From the NCBI GenBank assembly GCA_036897445.1, contig JAYMTL010000075.1, positions 1 to 64,000 on the forward strand: 64,000 nucleotides of DNA, given 5' to 3'. The notes under the pieces are model-generated. The model was not told the origin of the DNA. It searched no databases and saw nothing but the letters and a program-made list of their open reading frames with translations. This stretch comes from Pelargonium tetragonum. Its lineage: Eukaryota; Streptophyta; Magnoliopsida; Geraniales; Geraniaceae. The translations under genes were made by a program, and so were the position numbers. Position 1 is the stretch's first letter; the number at the start of each line of letters is the position of its first letter. This document shows, in pieces, positions 1 to 11,934 of the stretch.

Positions 1-65
1 ATAAACCGCTCAGACATCCACCCACCATCAACGGATTTCATTACTAACAAGAAAGAAGAATTGCT

Positions 66-138
66 TGGGTATAGCAGGGTTTGAACCTGCGACCATTAGA
101 TTAAAAGTCCAATGCTCTACCAATTGAGCTATACACCC
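66..138 (-). tRNA. trnK: tRNA-Lys(UUU), intact
   Basis: This is a 73-nt cloverleaf including the discriminator base, and it reads lysine AAA/AAG codons in organellar translation. The acceptor stem pairs GGGTGTA with TATACCC, with one G-T wobble. The D stem is GCTC/GAGC around AATTGGTA. The anticodon stem TTGGA/TCTAA holds the loop CTTTTAA, giving anticodon UUU. The T stem GCAGG/CCTGC encloses TTCAAAC. CCA is not encoded. From memory the sequence closely follows land-plant and green-algal mitochondrial trnK, not the chloroplast trnK that begins GGGTTGCTA, and this is the main basis for calling the window mitochondrial. No partner gene is visible to its right, so any cotranscribed neighbour lies outside the left edge. 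Two decayed look-alikes occur at 25452-25497 and 35568-35639. Confidence 0.96.
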
Positions 139-154
139 AAAATAACAAAAAGAA

Positions 155-171
155 AAAGGGAGCTTCCCTTT
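155..171. repeat. Short hairpin upstream of trnK
   Basis: A perfect 7-bp stem AAAGGGA/TCCCTTT with a 3-nt loop lies 17 bases upstream of the 5' end of trnK, read on the minus strand. It is a clean example of the G-run/C-run mini-palindromes found across the window. It might mark a processing or transcription signal for trnK, but its class is so common here that a trnK-specific role is only a guess. Confidence 0.55.
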
Positions 172-3100
172 CCTAAAAATACTGTAGTAAGAGAGAACCT
201 ATCTTATTAAATGTTATCTATCTGAGTCATTTTAATATAAACTTATTCTCCTAGACCTATTTGCTTTTTTTATATAGACGGGATTCCTTAACTTAAGGCA
301 ATACTTACAGTCCGCTCAAGAGTACACAAGTTACCCCTTACTCGAATATTACTGAAAAAGAGTGCTATAACCCTTTTAATGAGCGCGACCTGAATCCAAA
401 GGATCCTGTATTGCAAGAATGAAAAGTCTCTCTGAAAAGACTCCAGCTCCCATCTCTCAATTAGAGTCTCAAGCATTGGTTAACTACCCGCATAAAGAAT
501 TATTTAACTAAAGGAGTCGCCTAATAGAAGCTTTGTCTTGGGTCTAACTGCACCTACGCTTTACTTTTTAGTTCTTACGTGAAAAGTTATGGTCTTAATT
601 GCCTTGTTACCCAATCTTTATTAATTAATAGCTTCTACACTAACTTTTTAAAAGCATTTCTTTTGTGAAGCTTCTGTAGGGTTACTCCTTTATAAGTTTT
701 ATGAGCTAGTACTACACAAATGAAGTAGAGTTATAAATAGCTCGGAAATTTTCTAACTCACTGTACCTTTGGCCCTTTATCAATCAAATTCTTGAATTAG
801 GGACCTCTTTTGCCTTCACGAGTTTCGATACCTAATTAAGTCCCGCAAGTAGTGTAATATTTTAGGGTACCAGTTTTAGTTTTCTTATAGCTTTTAATTA
901 GCAGCTACTTGATATTCCAAGACAAGGGGGCTCCCTACTATATCTATATTAAATTTACGGGTTCGGCTTCAATGAAATTAACTTAGGAAGTTTACCCTGT
1001 AGAGGTTAAAATCAACTATAACTATAAGTAAGAGGGGCGAACTTGGCTACCTTAAGGACACCCCTGAAGCTTCTACGCTCTTGGCGACTCATTAAAATCC
1101 CCTAACAAGGGGGCTCAGACCGCTTTTACCAAGGATTTTGGAAGGGCTTTACAAGGGCAGTTGCCCCGGAATGAGCTGCTCAACTTTAAATGAGAGGAAG
1201 CCTTTTTTTAGTAAAGGATAACTTTTTACCAACTCCAATAATAAAACCCTTTGGAATAGAAAGACCTATAAATTTGAAGATTTAGTAAATAAAAGAAGGT
1301 AAAGTTTCTGGTTATTCTGTATTGCTTATTCCAGGTACACTTAGTTTAGAGTATAGAAAAGGATTTCAAAAGAATTCACAGCTTAAGAAAAGTGAGGAAG
1401 GTCTATATGTATACAAAATGCAATATCTTAGATTCTTTTTATTATTACTTACCCTTAAAAGGGCCTCTCGATCATGGCACAAAAAAGGAAGACTTCCGAA
1501 CGAAATCTATTCATCTTTTTACAAGTTCGTGTTTTAGAATAAAACTTTAATGTAGGAAAATTGAGTTCTACTAACCCGAAAGCCTATAGCTTGTCCTAGA
1601 GCCTTTTAGAATTAGAAAGATTTTGTCGGGTATAGACAAGAGTCCTAATCTCTCAAGGAGGCCTAGTTGTGTGCCCCATATTAGGTCATTTTTCTGTCTC
1701 AAAAGCTAGCCCCCCTTAAAGGAGTATATAGAAGTTGAGAAATAACTTAAAAGGGCTTCCCAGGCTGAGTACCTATTAGATTTTAAATTCATAGCATATT
1801 CAATAAAAGAGACTTCTAAAGTTACAGGAACCCAAAAACGCCCAAGGAATTCCTTTTCATCGAGGGCGTAATAAAAAGAAGTACTCTATTCTGTTCTGTA
1901 AAAATCTTGTGCAACTGTTTTATAAATATAAAGATGGGGTCTTAGTAAGAATTTCACGAGTTATCCTAAAAACCGGGCATTAAAACTTGTTAGGGAGTTC
2001 CCAAGACCCTACTTTAATCGGGTTGGCACGGAGATTTTTATTGCTCTCTGGTTTCTAAAAAAACTTCGTATCTTATTTAAGTTAAAATTTAAGAGGATTC
2101 CATCCATATGGATAAACAGGACTTGTTAGAAAAAAAAAATCTTAATTACTTTGTATACTTTCTTTGTACAGACAGAATAACCCTTTTGATGGTATGCCTT
2201 TATATTCCTTTTAGATGCTCATAAAAAGTAAGAAGTTAGTTTGCTTTTATTCAGAGATTACACTTGAGTTTCCGGAATTTAAGGTCTAAAAACTAGAGCT
2301 GCTCTTTATAGTACCGATGCCAGATTCAGATTCTTACGAAACAGGTATAGAGTATAGCTGAGGTAGTATAAAAATGACATTTCAACAAGATATTCTAATA
2401 TATTTCAGGGTTCCTCTTTAAGGTAAACATATAATATAGATTAGGTAAAGAGTTCCTCTTGGTGTCATATGATCACAAAACAGAAATTATCTTTCTGTTT
2501 ATAAAAATAAGGATAAGTCCTCTTTAACGATGTGGTATTTAAGGAGGAAAGGAAATCAAACTTTCATTAAGATTAGAACCTAAAGTTGCTTATTAATGAA
2601 AGGGGGTCCTCTAGGATTTTATGGGGCATTATAAAGAAACTCTGCTTGGCTTAGACAATCTCTATATAACAAAGAAAGGTGGGTTTATTTAAATAGATAT
2701 GCTTTGAACCTACTGACACTATAAAAAGTATGGGTTTTAATTCATACTAGAATCCCTAAGTTTTTTCATATCATTAGCTAACCAAACTTGTAACGAGTAA
2801 AAAAATCTTATTAAGTAGATATTATGCCCCTATAAATTTAGAGTAAATACTTATTAAGGGTCATCCTAAATTGTCAGCAAGAAAAAAGGGGCCTCTTTTT
2901 GACAAGACAATATAAGTACATTAATTTAAGCTCTATAATAGAATAAAAAACTCCTATACGTTCGTATACTTTAAAACTAAAAATTCATTGAATATAGTAG
3001 CCTAAAGTTTATAGACCAATATAACACCCCCGTGTATTCGAGCACAGATAAGGACCGCTTCTTTGTCCATTTGTAGGGCCCTTTCGCTTCAACAAAAGGA

Positions 3101-4290
3101 ATATCACGTATAAGACTCTCTTTTTGTATCTACTTAATTCTTTATTATAAACTAAGTAAGACTTTTTTTTTGAATAGAGAAAGACTACGTTTTACACTAG
3201 TTTAATACCCTTCTAATCTAATGATAGTACTTATATAAAGAAATTGCTTAGAAATAAGTTCTCCGAACATACTAACATACTAAGAATATATAGTGCGTGA
3301 TCGAAGAGATATGCTACTATTGCCTGGTATAGAGTCCTGCTTATATTAATTATTAACCCAAGTTATGAATAATATTTAACTAAAAGAATTTCTTTAACCA
3401 AAGTTCCAAAAAGTTTTTTCTACCAGGTATTACTGACATAATCTTTCTCGTACCTTTAAAACATCCTTAAAGTTGAAACCTAATTTCTTAAAATAAAGTA
3501 CATAGAGTAGAGGCTTAGCCTTTTTAGTTTCTCTAAAAAGCATCTAAGGGGCTCATTTAGATAAAAAGAAGTGGTGTTGCAAGTCCTAAAAAAACTAAAG
3601 TAATCCTCATAGGCTTTTAAAGCCCTTTATTAATTAATATCTTTTAATAATTCCTTAATAGCACATCAGATATATAAGGTATATAAGGATCTTTCCCTCC
3701 CAACTGCTTCTCATAAGGCTTCCTTCGTTTTTCTATAGTTATTATACCTATTTTCAGTTTCCTTGCATAATTTGGACCTTTACGAGGTTAATAAAAATAG
3801 GATATCCTTCTGCATAAGTTACGGAAATGTAAGGTTTTGAGCCGGTACACAGCTATCTAGGAGCGGGCGTTCCACGACAAGTAGTATAAAGTACTTGCTT
3901 CGATCATAAATTTATAACCTATGATCTGTGAATATATGAGTCTAAAAATGTTCTAAAATAGTAATTTAATTTGCATAAGATTACGCTTTTTAATAATAGC
4001 TATACTCAAAAAGCTAAGATAAGATTAGAATTTAATATTACAAGATTTCAGTAAAAACTTCAATGCTTTAAAAAGGAATAGGAAGTATGTAGTTCATCCC
4101 ATCGGCTCAGTCCCCTTAAAGTCTTTATCGAATACTCAGGTATTTCTAATTCCAAACAAAGCAAAAAAAACATAAAGATTTTATAAACTTGATTAGGTTT
4201 AATAGTTTTTCATGAAAGGGGTGCTTATTTTATAAAAAAAAAGTTAAAAACAAGAATTGGATCAAGAGTTTTACCCTCTATTATTTTTAT

Positions 4291-4360
4291 CTTAGAGTAA
4301 AGGCTTTGAACCCTTGCATACGGGTATAAAAACAAGTGTCGTACTGCTCGCTCCCGCTTC
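4291..4360 (-). pseudogene. tRNA-like remnant, group shared with three other sites
   Basis: On the minus strand this reads ...GCAAGGGTTCAAAGCCTTTA followed by CTCTAAG. That matches the 3' part of the remnant at 36918-37000, where GGGTTCAAGTCTTTACTC is followed by TTAGC. The T-loop core GGTTCAA is kept, but the arms do not pair. It is the weakest of the four members of this group (4.3, 21.05, 36.9 and 58.5 kb). It may be a chance T-arm-like sequence, although agreement on the 3' side of the core argues for common descent with 36.9 kb. Confidence 0.3.
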
Positions 4361-5245
4361 TTTGTCTTACAACGGACTTCTTTCTTAATCATCAAAGAGG
4401 CCTACCTATGTTTGGAATATACTACCGGGAATATAACTAAATTAAGGAAATCTAGATAATTTTTGACATTAAAGTCAGATCGACACTCATAATAAGGGAT
4501 TAATAAAAAGTGGGAGCTAAATATAGATTTTTTTAGTTAAGTGAATAACTGTGAGTAAAATGAGTTGCACTTTAGAATTCGTAGTCTTGGTAATAGAACT
4601 CTCTTTCACAAAAAGCTTTAAATATTGAAATATTATTAAAATTTTCAAGTAAGGAGGCTAAATTCAGTATTATTATATATAGTAGGGATTTACCTTTAAG
4701 TTTAGGTAAGTTTGGATTCTTATAAGAAATTTCTTTGTAAGTAAGAGCAAACTACAAATAGAGGAGCCTTACCTTGATATTTAAGTTAGTGGGTAATCCC
4801 AAAAACTTTAGTAGCTGAAGTTTTTACGGGGCTTCTCATTTGTTTAAGTTCTTGTTGCTGCATATGGGATTTTATCTAAAAGCTAACGATTTCAAGGACA
4901 AGTCTCACCTTTGGAATTGCCCTATTCCTTTATACCAAATTTTTTAAAATAGCAGGACTTTGTTCACATTCAATTTATAAGTTTACTGTTTATCTGGGTA
5001 AGTATATCTTATGTCGAAGTTTTTTAACAGGGTACTTGGTATAAGAAGGAAAGTCTTGCTCTGTGTTCAACAGTTCGGGATTATATAAATATTAAGAAAA
5101 GTGGTGTCTCTATTTCTTGTCAATTTTACACAAGTACTCCTCGGGGATAGGTAGTTTTGTTAAGCAAGGCTGGAACTTTATGGCTCACTAATCTTTATTT
5201 CTGAAATGACTCTCTGAGAGAGAATTACAAGTATATCCTATGATG

Positions 5246-5280
5246 GAATCCTGTAATTGTATAGGGAGCCGAAGCATTAT
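5246..5280 (+). repeat. Diverged repeat pair, copy 1
   Basis: GGAATCCTGTAATTGTATAG and the next 15 bases align with 17066-17100 at roughly three quarters identity by eye. The shared frame is GAATCC, GTAATTGT, TAGG, GA and TTA in order with constant spacing. The GAATCC start resembles the 3' side of a tRNA T arm, so this may be the tail of an old tRNA-derived sequence. Its function is unknown. Confidence 0.35.
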
Positions 5281-6465
5281 AAAAAGTAACAACCGCTGGG
5301 GATAAGAAAATATATGAGGGCTTTTAAACTCGGGTTTCCCGGGATTCCTCTTTTATGCTGGGTTTATTATAGTATTACATTAGGCAAGAGGTTGTATTAA
5401 AAACAAATTGACGAAGTTAGTCTTGGTCCATACACTAGTATAATCTTTCTTATTTCCAGATAAGATCTTGGTTGGGGAGGGAGTAACTAGAATATTAGTT
5501 TGATTATCAAAAGAGCACAATACCTTTCATTTTTTTGGGGTGTGTCCATTAGCGTTGACCCTATCCTATACATTTGAGGTATTCAAATTAGTAAGAATTT
5601 CTAGTAAAGGTTTTACCAAGAACAGCAACAATATATTGAGGTTTTAGGGCTGCCTTTAGAGTCTCCGCCGGGTGGGCAAGCTATACTAGTATTTTAAAAT
5701 TATATACTTTTAGTTCAACGGGGTAGTACTTTTATTACTTGACAGCTTGGGTTTTTTAAATATTAAGATTTGCTACAGTAAAATCAAGACTAGGATATTC
5801 GGTTTTGTGTTAAGGTATGCTTCTTGTTTAGCTAAAGGAATAGTTTACTCATACATAATAGAATTCTTGGGGAGTAGCAGACAACAAGAGCGTATTCTCC
5901 TTTATCTTTGACTGCAGTTAGGGTTACTCTAAAGGTGCGAAATACAGGTTACCGGTTTTAATAGTATTCTGGATGCCAGGCGCTTCATATCTGCACTAGC
6001 TAAAAAAAGTGCACGTAGCAACGCTACCCTACCTAAACTAAAATATTCTTGAAGCTTGTCCTACAGAAGTGATTAAAGAGAAATTCTAAAAAGAAGCGCT
6101 ATAACCTAAATTATAAGAAAGGTATTATTCCGTAATTAATGTATGTAATTGCTGTTTTAAAACAAGAGGGGTTATAGCAACAGTCCATCATTTTGTACAA
6201 TAAAACTATAACCACTAATAGAGATGTGAATCCAGAAAGGGGTCCTCACTCTTCTTTACTTCATAATACAAGGGCTACCCTTTTCAAATTGAAAGTTATA
6301 TTCTAGTTAGCTAGTTAATTATTTCATAAATTAGCAGAACCCGCTATGAAAAAACGAGCGACTCTCTAACGTATGAATGCAATATAGAGTTTAAGCTTTT
6401 ATAATAGTATTAGAAATTTTCTGTGTCAAAACGCTCTTGAAGCAAAATTCTTAATCCACTTAAAA

Positions 6466-6479
6466 GGTAATGTAATTAA
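6466..6479 (+). repeat. 14-bp motif GGTAATGTAATTAA, copy 1
   Basis: An exact copy of a motif found six times in the window, usually as AAGGTAATGTAATTAAG. Copy 2 at 28454 also shares a GTTCCTTA box about 15 bases downstream, so these two may derive from a longer common ancestor. Confidence 0.65.
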
Positions 6480-8404
6480 GGCATAAAAAAGTTCCTTATT
6501 TACTGAATTTGTTCTAGTAACTTGATTGTTACCCGGTTGGCTCTCCATTCCATAGCGAAATCTCCAAAAGGACTTTACTCCTCCGGGGATTCCAAGAATT
6601 CCTTTTCTTAAAGTATTCATTAAAAGTACTGGATCCTTAAGTAAAAGCGTACCCTGTAAATTTCAAATCAGAGTACACACCCCTGTTTTCTTAAATATTA
6701 CTATTCTAACTAAAAGAAAATATCTTGTATACTTCTATAAGAGTTTGCTTACCAAGTAAGAAGCACTTTTATTCTATAATAGATAACTTTATCTTGTCCA
6801 AAACGCTTACGAGGGTTTCGTAGCTCCCTTTTATTCATTGAACTAGATTCCTCAACAAATAGAAGTCTTGTTTGACTGAGACAAGCTGCGGGTTGGGTTA
6901 AGGGGTTCAGAAAAAGCAGTCGGTGACAAGCAAAATCTAAGAGTCCAGTGAACCTACAGGGACTTTTCTCTTTATTAAGACTGGAACCCTTCCTTCCCTT
7001 TACAATATCAATGAAAAACTCCTATCCTTTCTATCTACTAACTATAACTTAACTAAACACAAACCTCAAAGTGAGGAATCAGAATCGCTTAGTAAAAAAC
7101 AAACAGAACTTTTTTTAGAGGCTCCTAGAAACCGAGAACTTGTAAGTAGTTTTTAGCTTTAGTAATAGTTAGATGGAACTTTCTTTAGGCTTATGCCCGC
7201 AGGTTCAAGTCGTAGTGTAACCCGGCAAGTCCTACTTTTAGTTATATGTATATTATTGTTAATTCTGAGATCTGTCAGAAAAAGAAAACTGGAGCTAGTC
7301 TACCCCCCCCTTTTTTATTAAGCAAAACTAAAAATAATGTTCAACTAACAAGGAAGTCAGGCAGAAAAGAAAATGACTCCTAATAATCTAAGCTATTCGT
7401 TTAGTAAGGATACTAGACAAGAGGTAGGAGAAGGGATCAGAAACTTACTGCTACAATGTAGGCTCTCAAGTTAAGTATTATAAGCATAACTAGGGAAAAG
7501 CCCGAAAAGAGCTACTTTATTGCAATAAAACTTTTTAGAACTATCTAAAATGACAAAGCATAAACCATGCAAAATGGATAAGGCAAAATGCGTATAGTAG
7601 GATATATTCCCACATTATTGGGTACTATACTAGATTCCCCTGCAAACATATTTTTTGGTTTACTGTGCTGCTCCGCGGATCCGGGTGAGATCTTTATAAC
7701 TCCTTTTATTATTAAAAATAGTACGTAAAAGTGCTTTTGCGAAACCGGACTATACGCTTGCTTTTAATATTAATATACCGAACGTTCAAAGCTGTCTTAT
7801 TCAAGAAAGATGTTTGCGGTGCGGTTAGAAAGGGACTAAAAAGTAGATCATTTGCCAAGTATAAACATCTAACTGGTCTGGCAGGGTAATATCATATATA
7901 TATGTACATGTGTAAAAGGGGCTTAGGGAATTAAAAAAAAGGATATTGTTTCATATGTCAAACCCAAAATTTCTTGCATAAGTTAGTTTTTCTAAAACCC
8001 AGCCTAAGGCAATTTCCGCGAACTAAAACAAGTGCTAGTGTATCCAGTAAGATTTTACATATTAGACTTTTAAGGTCGTTTAATAAAGATATTTACAGTC
8101 CCCGAGAAAACTAAAGGAAAATCCTTTTTTTGACCTTATTACGCCAAACCTGGGAATAAGAAACAAAGAACCTTAAAGAAAATCTTTCTTACTTTCAATT
8201 AAGACTTTTAAAAGCCCCGGAAATCGGGAATACAAAATAAATGGGATAGTGCCCAGGTTATTATCCAGAATGTTTTTTTTATTCGGTCAAGTACCCGGCC
8301 CGGTAAGGTAGTCCATTTTTTACCTATTTTACGTCCGTTCCTGCTATAAATTCTTTAATTGCTTACTTCTATCTACTTAAATAAGTCTCTCTATAAATAC
8401 CTAA

Positions 8405-8740
8405 ACCTTCCTCGTTAACGCTCCAGTCGGTAAAAAGGACCGCTTCCATTCTCCCTTAAGGACAGTAAACTATAAAAACTATAAGAATTGCTAAACTACA
8501 ATACCTATTAAGACCTATATACTATCTAGTAAACTAGTAAAGCCTAATTCCATTAATAACTAATAATCCACTTACTATACATAACAATAAGAAAAGGAAG
8601 ACAGGTATAGCTGCAAGGAATACAATAGCTACGGGGAACCCTAAGAAGAGTCTAGCTCCTACTATAAGAAACAAGTTATAATAAATAAGATACAGATAGC
8701 TATAGCTCTAAGAAACAAGTAAGTCAATTCCTCAAGTTCC
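8405..8740 (+). repeat. Composite repeat family A, copy with GC core
   Basis: The copy starts with the GC-rich core (8405-8432), which contains CGCTCCAGTCGGTAA. Its ends, CCTT and AAGG, can pair. The AT-rich body follows with ACTATAAAAACTATAAGAAT, GGTATAGCTGCAAGG, ATAAGATACAGATAGC and AAGAAACAAGTAAGTCA. Boxes of this kind recur in the same relative order in copies on both strands between 8 and 64 kb. There is no open frame of note. It is most simply a dispersed mitochondrial repeat. It could instead be a degraded remnant of a structured RNA or intron, which I cannot show. Confidence 0.6.
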
Positions 8741-11100
8741 TGTAGGGTAAACGGGGTATTCTTAAAGACAAGAGGAGTCTAAGTTATCTAAAAAGGCTCC
8801 GATAAAGATAGCATAATCTTAAGTTTTTTGTAATTTAGAATTTAGAGCGAACAATTATAAGCGCCGTAAAAGAACCTCTTTCTTATCAAAGTCAGTGTTG
8901 GAATATGGCCCTTTACTATTTAAGATACTTTAGTTAGAACAAAAAAGGGGGACCCGGCTAGTTATACAAATACTTTTTTGAATCTTGATTAGGAAAACAC
9001 CTGCTTTTCGTTTAATTCTATCCTTTGATTACGTCTATTACTAGGGGCCCGCCTCAATAAATAATATCCGATTTTGTTTTCATGGCCCGCTTGTGTAGAT
9101 TTATCTTATATCAAAAAAGTCATAAAGGCTTGAAATACTATATACAGTACAAGGGTAACCCGTTTTAGAACTATATTTTAAAGTCTAACTCACTGGGTAC
9201 ACTTCCAAATCCTAATTTTGCCCATTAGTCAGATACTATCAAAGTATTCTTGCAAGGCGCTCAGAAATATTATTAATTCTTTTTGTAGACCCGTTACCGA
9301 AGGAAATTCTCATACTTTATATAATTACTCCTTGCGAAGGTTATGCTTTTTTTAATCTCTATAGTTATAGATAGCATGTGTATGAATAAGAGTAAACTTG
9401 CTATATATATAAGTGGTGTACTTTTTGCTAGATTTCCGGAAGGGGTTTGATAAAAATAAAGAAGAAAAAAGCAAATATTCTAAAGAGCGCGGCTGTCCGC
9501 GGTGATGTAATTTCTACTCTATATTACGTCAGCCTTTTATCAAGGACATCTTGTAGCCAGATGGAATCTGGTATATAGTCGAGAGCCAAAGTTTCTTTTA
9601 AAAAGGCTCCGTGTAAAGTTGGTTATACTTTCAAAGGGAATATATTCTATTGCTGAAAGAGAGGTCATATAAAAGAAATACAAATAGCCGCTACTTGTCT
9701 AATACAGCTACACACGGGGCATTGTAGCTGCAACTGCTGGGATATTATGACTCCAGTTCCCTGTAAACAAAGTAAACAAAACCTTTTAAAGGAATGGGTC
9801 CTTTGTTTTACATTCGCATAGTAACTAAAAAATCTTCTTCATTTGTACTTATAGTAGGGACTTATAAAAATTTTCTTAAGGCCTGTCCTTTACTAATTTT
9901 AATAGGTCTCTGGAATACTCATTGAAAAGGGCATTTACTGCTAATCTTTTTAGAGACCGCTATGCTTTCTAAAAAGAGCACAAAAAACTAGAGGCTCTTG
10001 TAACGTATCACTTCTATGTCCTATATATATATATATTTTTTACACACACGCAGCTCAATTAGGCATTGCTAGTACTTTATTTTAGTACGCAAGGCTTTCC
10101 TCATTTTTTCTTTTAGGATTGGTATAACAATAGCTTGATTTAGAATTCTTGTTTAGCTGGGGTGGGAATTCTTGTGATTGTACATAAGTAAGTCAAAGAT
10201 TAGTAGAATGTTGCTTTTAGGCAGTAAGTTTATAGAAAAAGAAGTAGAAAGATTAAGGAATAAAACTGGCATATAGGCGAGAATAGCCCCTTAGCGGATC
10301 CAGTTGTCATGATTGAAGGGGATTTTACTCATTTTAGTTAAAGGATTTTTAGGTTAATCCCCTTTGGTTAGTTTTTTTGTCTTTTCTTTTTTGCTAAATA
10401 TAAGTACTGGTAACCCCGGGAAATTCTCAGTGCAATCCTGTTGAAGCTAACAAAAGTACTTTTCTTTATTCTAGGATCTTATGAAGCTATAAACATGTTT
10501 AGTTCCAGTAATTCTTAGAAAAACCCATTTCAAGTTTCTTTTACTGCGCTATAACGTGAGCCAAAGCACTCCTATCTTTACATTTTATCAGCTCCTGGAT
10601 ACTACATAGGATTTAACTAAATCTCAGGTATTCCTGAAAGGGAGGCTTTCTTGTAGTTACGGCTGCTGAAAAATCAAAGTCTCTCATGTGATACAATATA
10701 AAGCACATTCAAAAGAGATTCGAGATATAAATGTTAGGGACTACTTGGAATTGCAGATTATCTAGAGATTTTAAAGCTTTTGGCAGTTTGGGTCAAAAAA
10801 TGATATATATATCACTTTGACTTTCCAGGCTAAGCAAAGAACGAAATTGTAATATATTATAAAAGCGGTAAGGTTTGTTAGTAAAAAAGGAAACTAGGGA
10901 TATAATAAAGAAACCCAAAAAAGCAGGAATTCCTAGGTTTAAGACTCTTTACTTACTTCGCTTAAAGCTAACAGAACTTTAGGAAAGTTTTATCTTGACT
11001 TTTGTTAATCCTTTCTTTTATATCCCTAAAAACCCCTAGATCTAGATCAGGAGCTGCGGCAAGAAGAGTTACTTTTAAACCTTAAGGGCTCCTCTGCGAC
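8741..11100. other. Gene-free stretch
   Basis: No gene is visible. Contents are a GC-rich 5-bp hairpin at 9488-9501, an AT microsatellite near 10021-10036 and scattered mini-hairpins. Confidence 0.5.
9488..9501. repeat. GC-rich hairpin
   Basis: CGCGG-CTGT-CCGCG forms a perfect 5-bp GC stem with a 4-nt loop in otherwise AT-rich DNA. No T-run follows, so a terminator reading is not supported. It fits the general presence of GC-rich clusters in this genome. Confidence 0.45.
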
Positions 11101-11230
11101 TTCTTAACTTTAACCCTATTTTAGGCAGAATACAGACAGTACAAGTCCCATCATATAAAGTCAAACTATAGCTACAGAACACAGAGTACAGAATAAGTAG
11201 GCTGCAAGGGTTCAAACCCCATACTGTACA
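11101..11230 (+). repeat. Repeat family B, copy 1
   Basis: Modules occur in the order CTTAACTTTAACCCT, ATTTTAGGCAGAATACAG, ACTATAGCTACAG and GGCTGCAAGGGTTCAAACCC. The first, second and last modules have counterparts in the same order at 40571-40680, and the first half also matches 49436-49535. The last module resembles a tRNA T arm (GGG TTCAAAC CCC), so the family may incorporate tRNA-derived sequence. No coding potential is seen. Confidence 0.5.
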
Positions 11231-11339
11231 AACAAGCTTGCCCTCGTTGTTGTCTTATCTAATTGGAGGTACTTTTGACTTCTTAAACTGCTTACACTTT
11301 TTGACAAGAATTAAGAGTTAACAAGACTCAGGAATTCCT

Positions 11340-11465
11340 AGAAGAGTCTAACTATGAAAGATATCCGGATACAGAGTGCAGGAAGAAGATAGAGAGTAAG
11401 ATTCTAGTTACAGATATTGTTATCAAGAAAGGTATAGTATAGCTACTAAGAAAGAAGGAAGACTA
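11340..11465 (+). repeat. Probable family A fragment
   Basis: This purine-rich stretch has AAGGTATAGTATAGCTACTA followed by AAGAAAGAAGGAAGACTAAG, in the same style as the family A body (GTATAGCTGCAAG and AAGAAACAAG boxes). The GC core is absent. The assignment rests on short boxes only. Confidence 0.3.
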
Positions 11466-11920
11466 AGAAGATTTTGTAAGTAAGTGGTGGTCACTGTCCT
11501 AAACTAATAGCACTAAAGGAAGGTATCTGACTTTTTCTTTTTATATAAAATCTTGATTTTGCAGTATAACTTTTTAGAAAAGCTATCTTTTTGCAAGGTT
11601 TTATACTCTAAAGCTTGCGACAACACCTAAATTTCTTTTTATATTCACGTAAGATTCTTAGAAAAGTAGTAACCTTGTAAACTCGTTAAACCGAGAAGGA
11701 TGTTTATATAAACCCATGCGAGCTCCTTGGGTTATTCCACTCACGAAGGGGGTATTTCCTTATAAAGATTTTGGGTATAGCGAATCCAATTCTCTTTGCA
11801 GGTTTCCATTTGTCTGCTTTCTTCAAAAACTCCCACTATACTTACTTACCGAAACTTATATGTCAAGTTAATCTTGCAAATATTCTTTATTATTTCACAG
11901 TTGTGTATTAAGTTCTCTCC

Positions 11921-11934
11921 TTAATTACATTACC
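11921..11934 (-). repeat. 14-bp motif GGTAATGTAATTAA, copy on minus strand
   Basis: An exact copy, extended to AGGTAATGTAATTAAGG on the minus strand. No gene is adjacent. Confidence 0.65.

Larger units (their letters stand above)
172..8404. other. Gene-free AT-rich stretch
   Basis: No rRNA, convincing tRNA or protein gene is visible on either strand in this 8.2 kb. Open frames are short (longest about 64 codons) and show no recognisable motif. It contains scattered G-run/C-run mini-hairpins, one tRNA-like remnant (4291-4360), one member of a diverged repeat pair (5246-5280) and the first copy of the 14-bp motif (6466-6479). It looks like intergenic or intronic filler. Confidence 0.6.

Noticed and set aside
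10021-10040. AT microsatellite as an origin or promoter
   Set aside because: A short (TA)n run is unremarkable at this composition and has no accompanying repeats or gene start.
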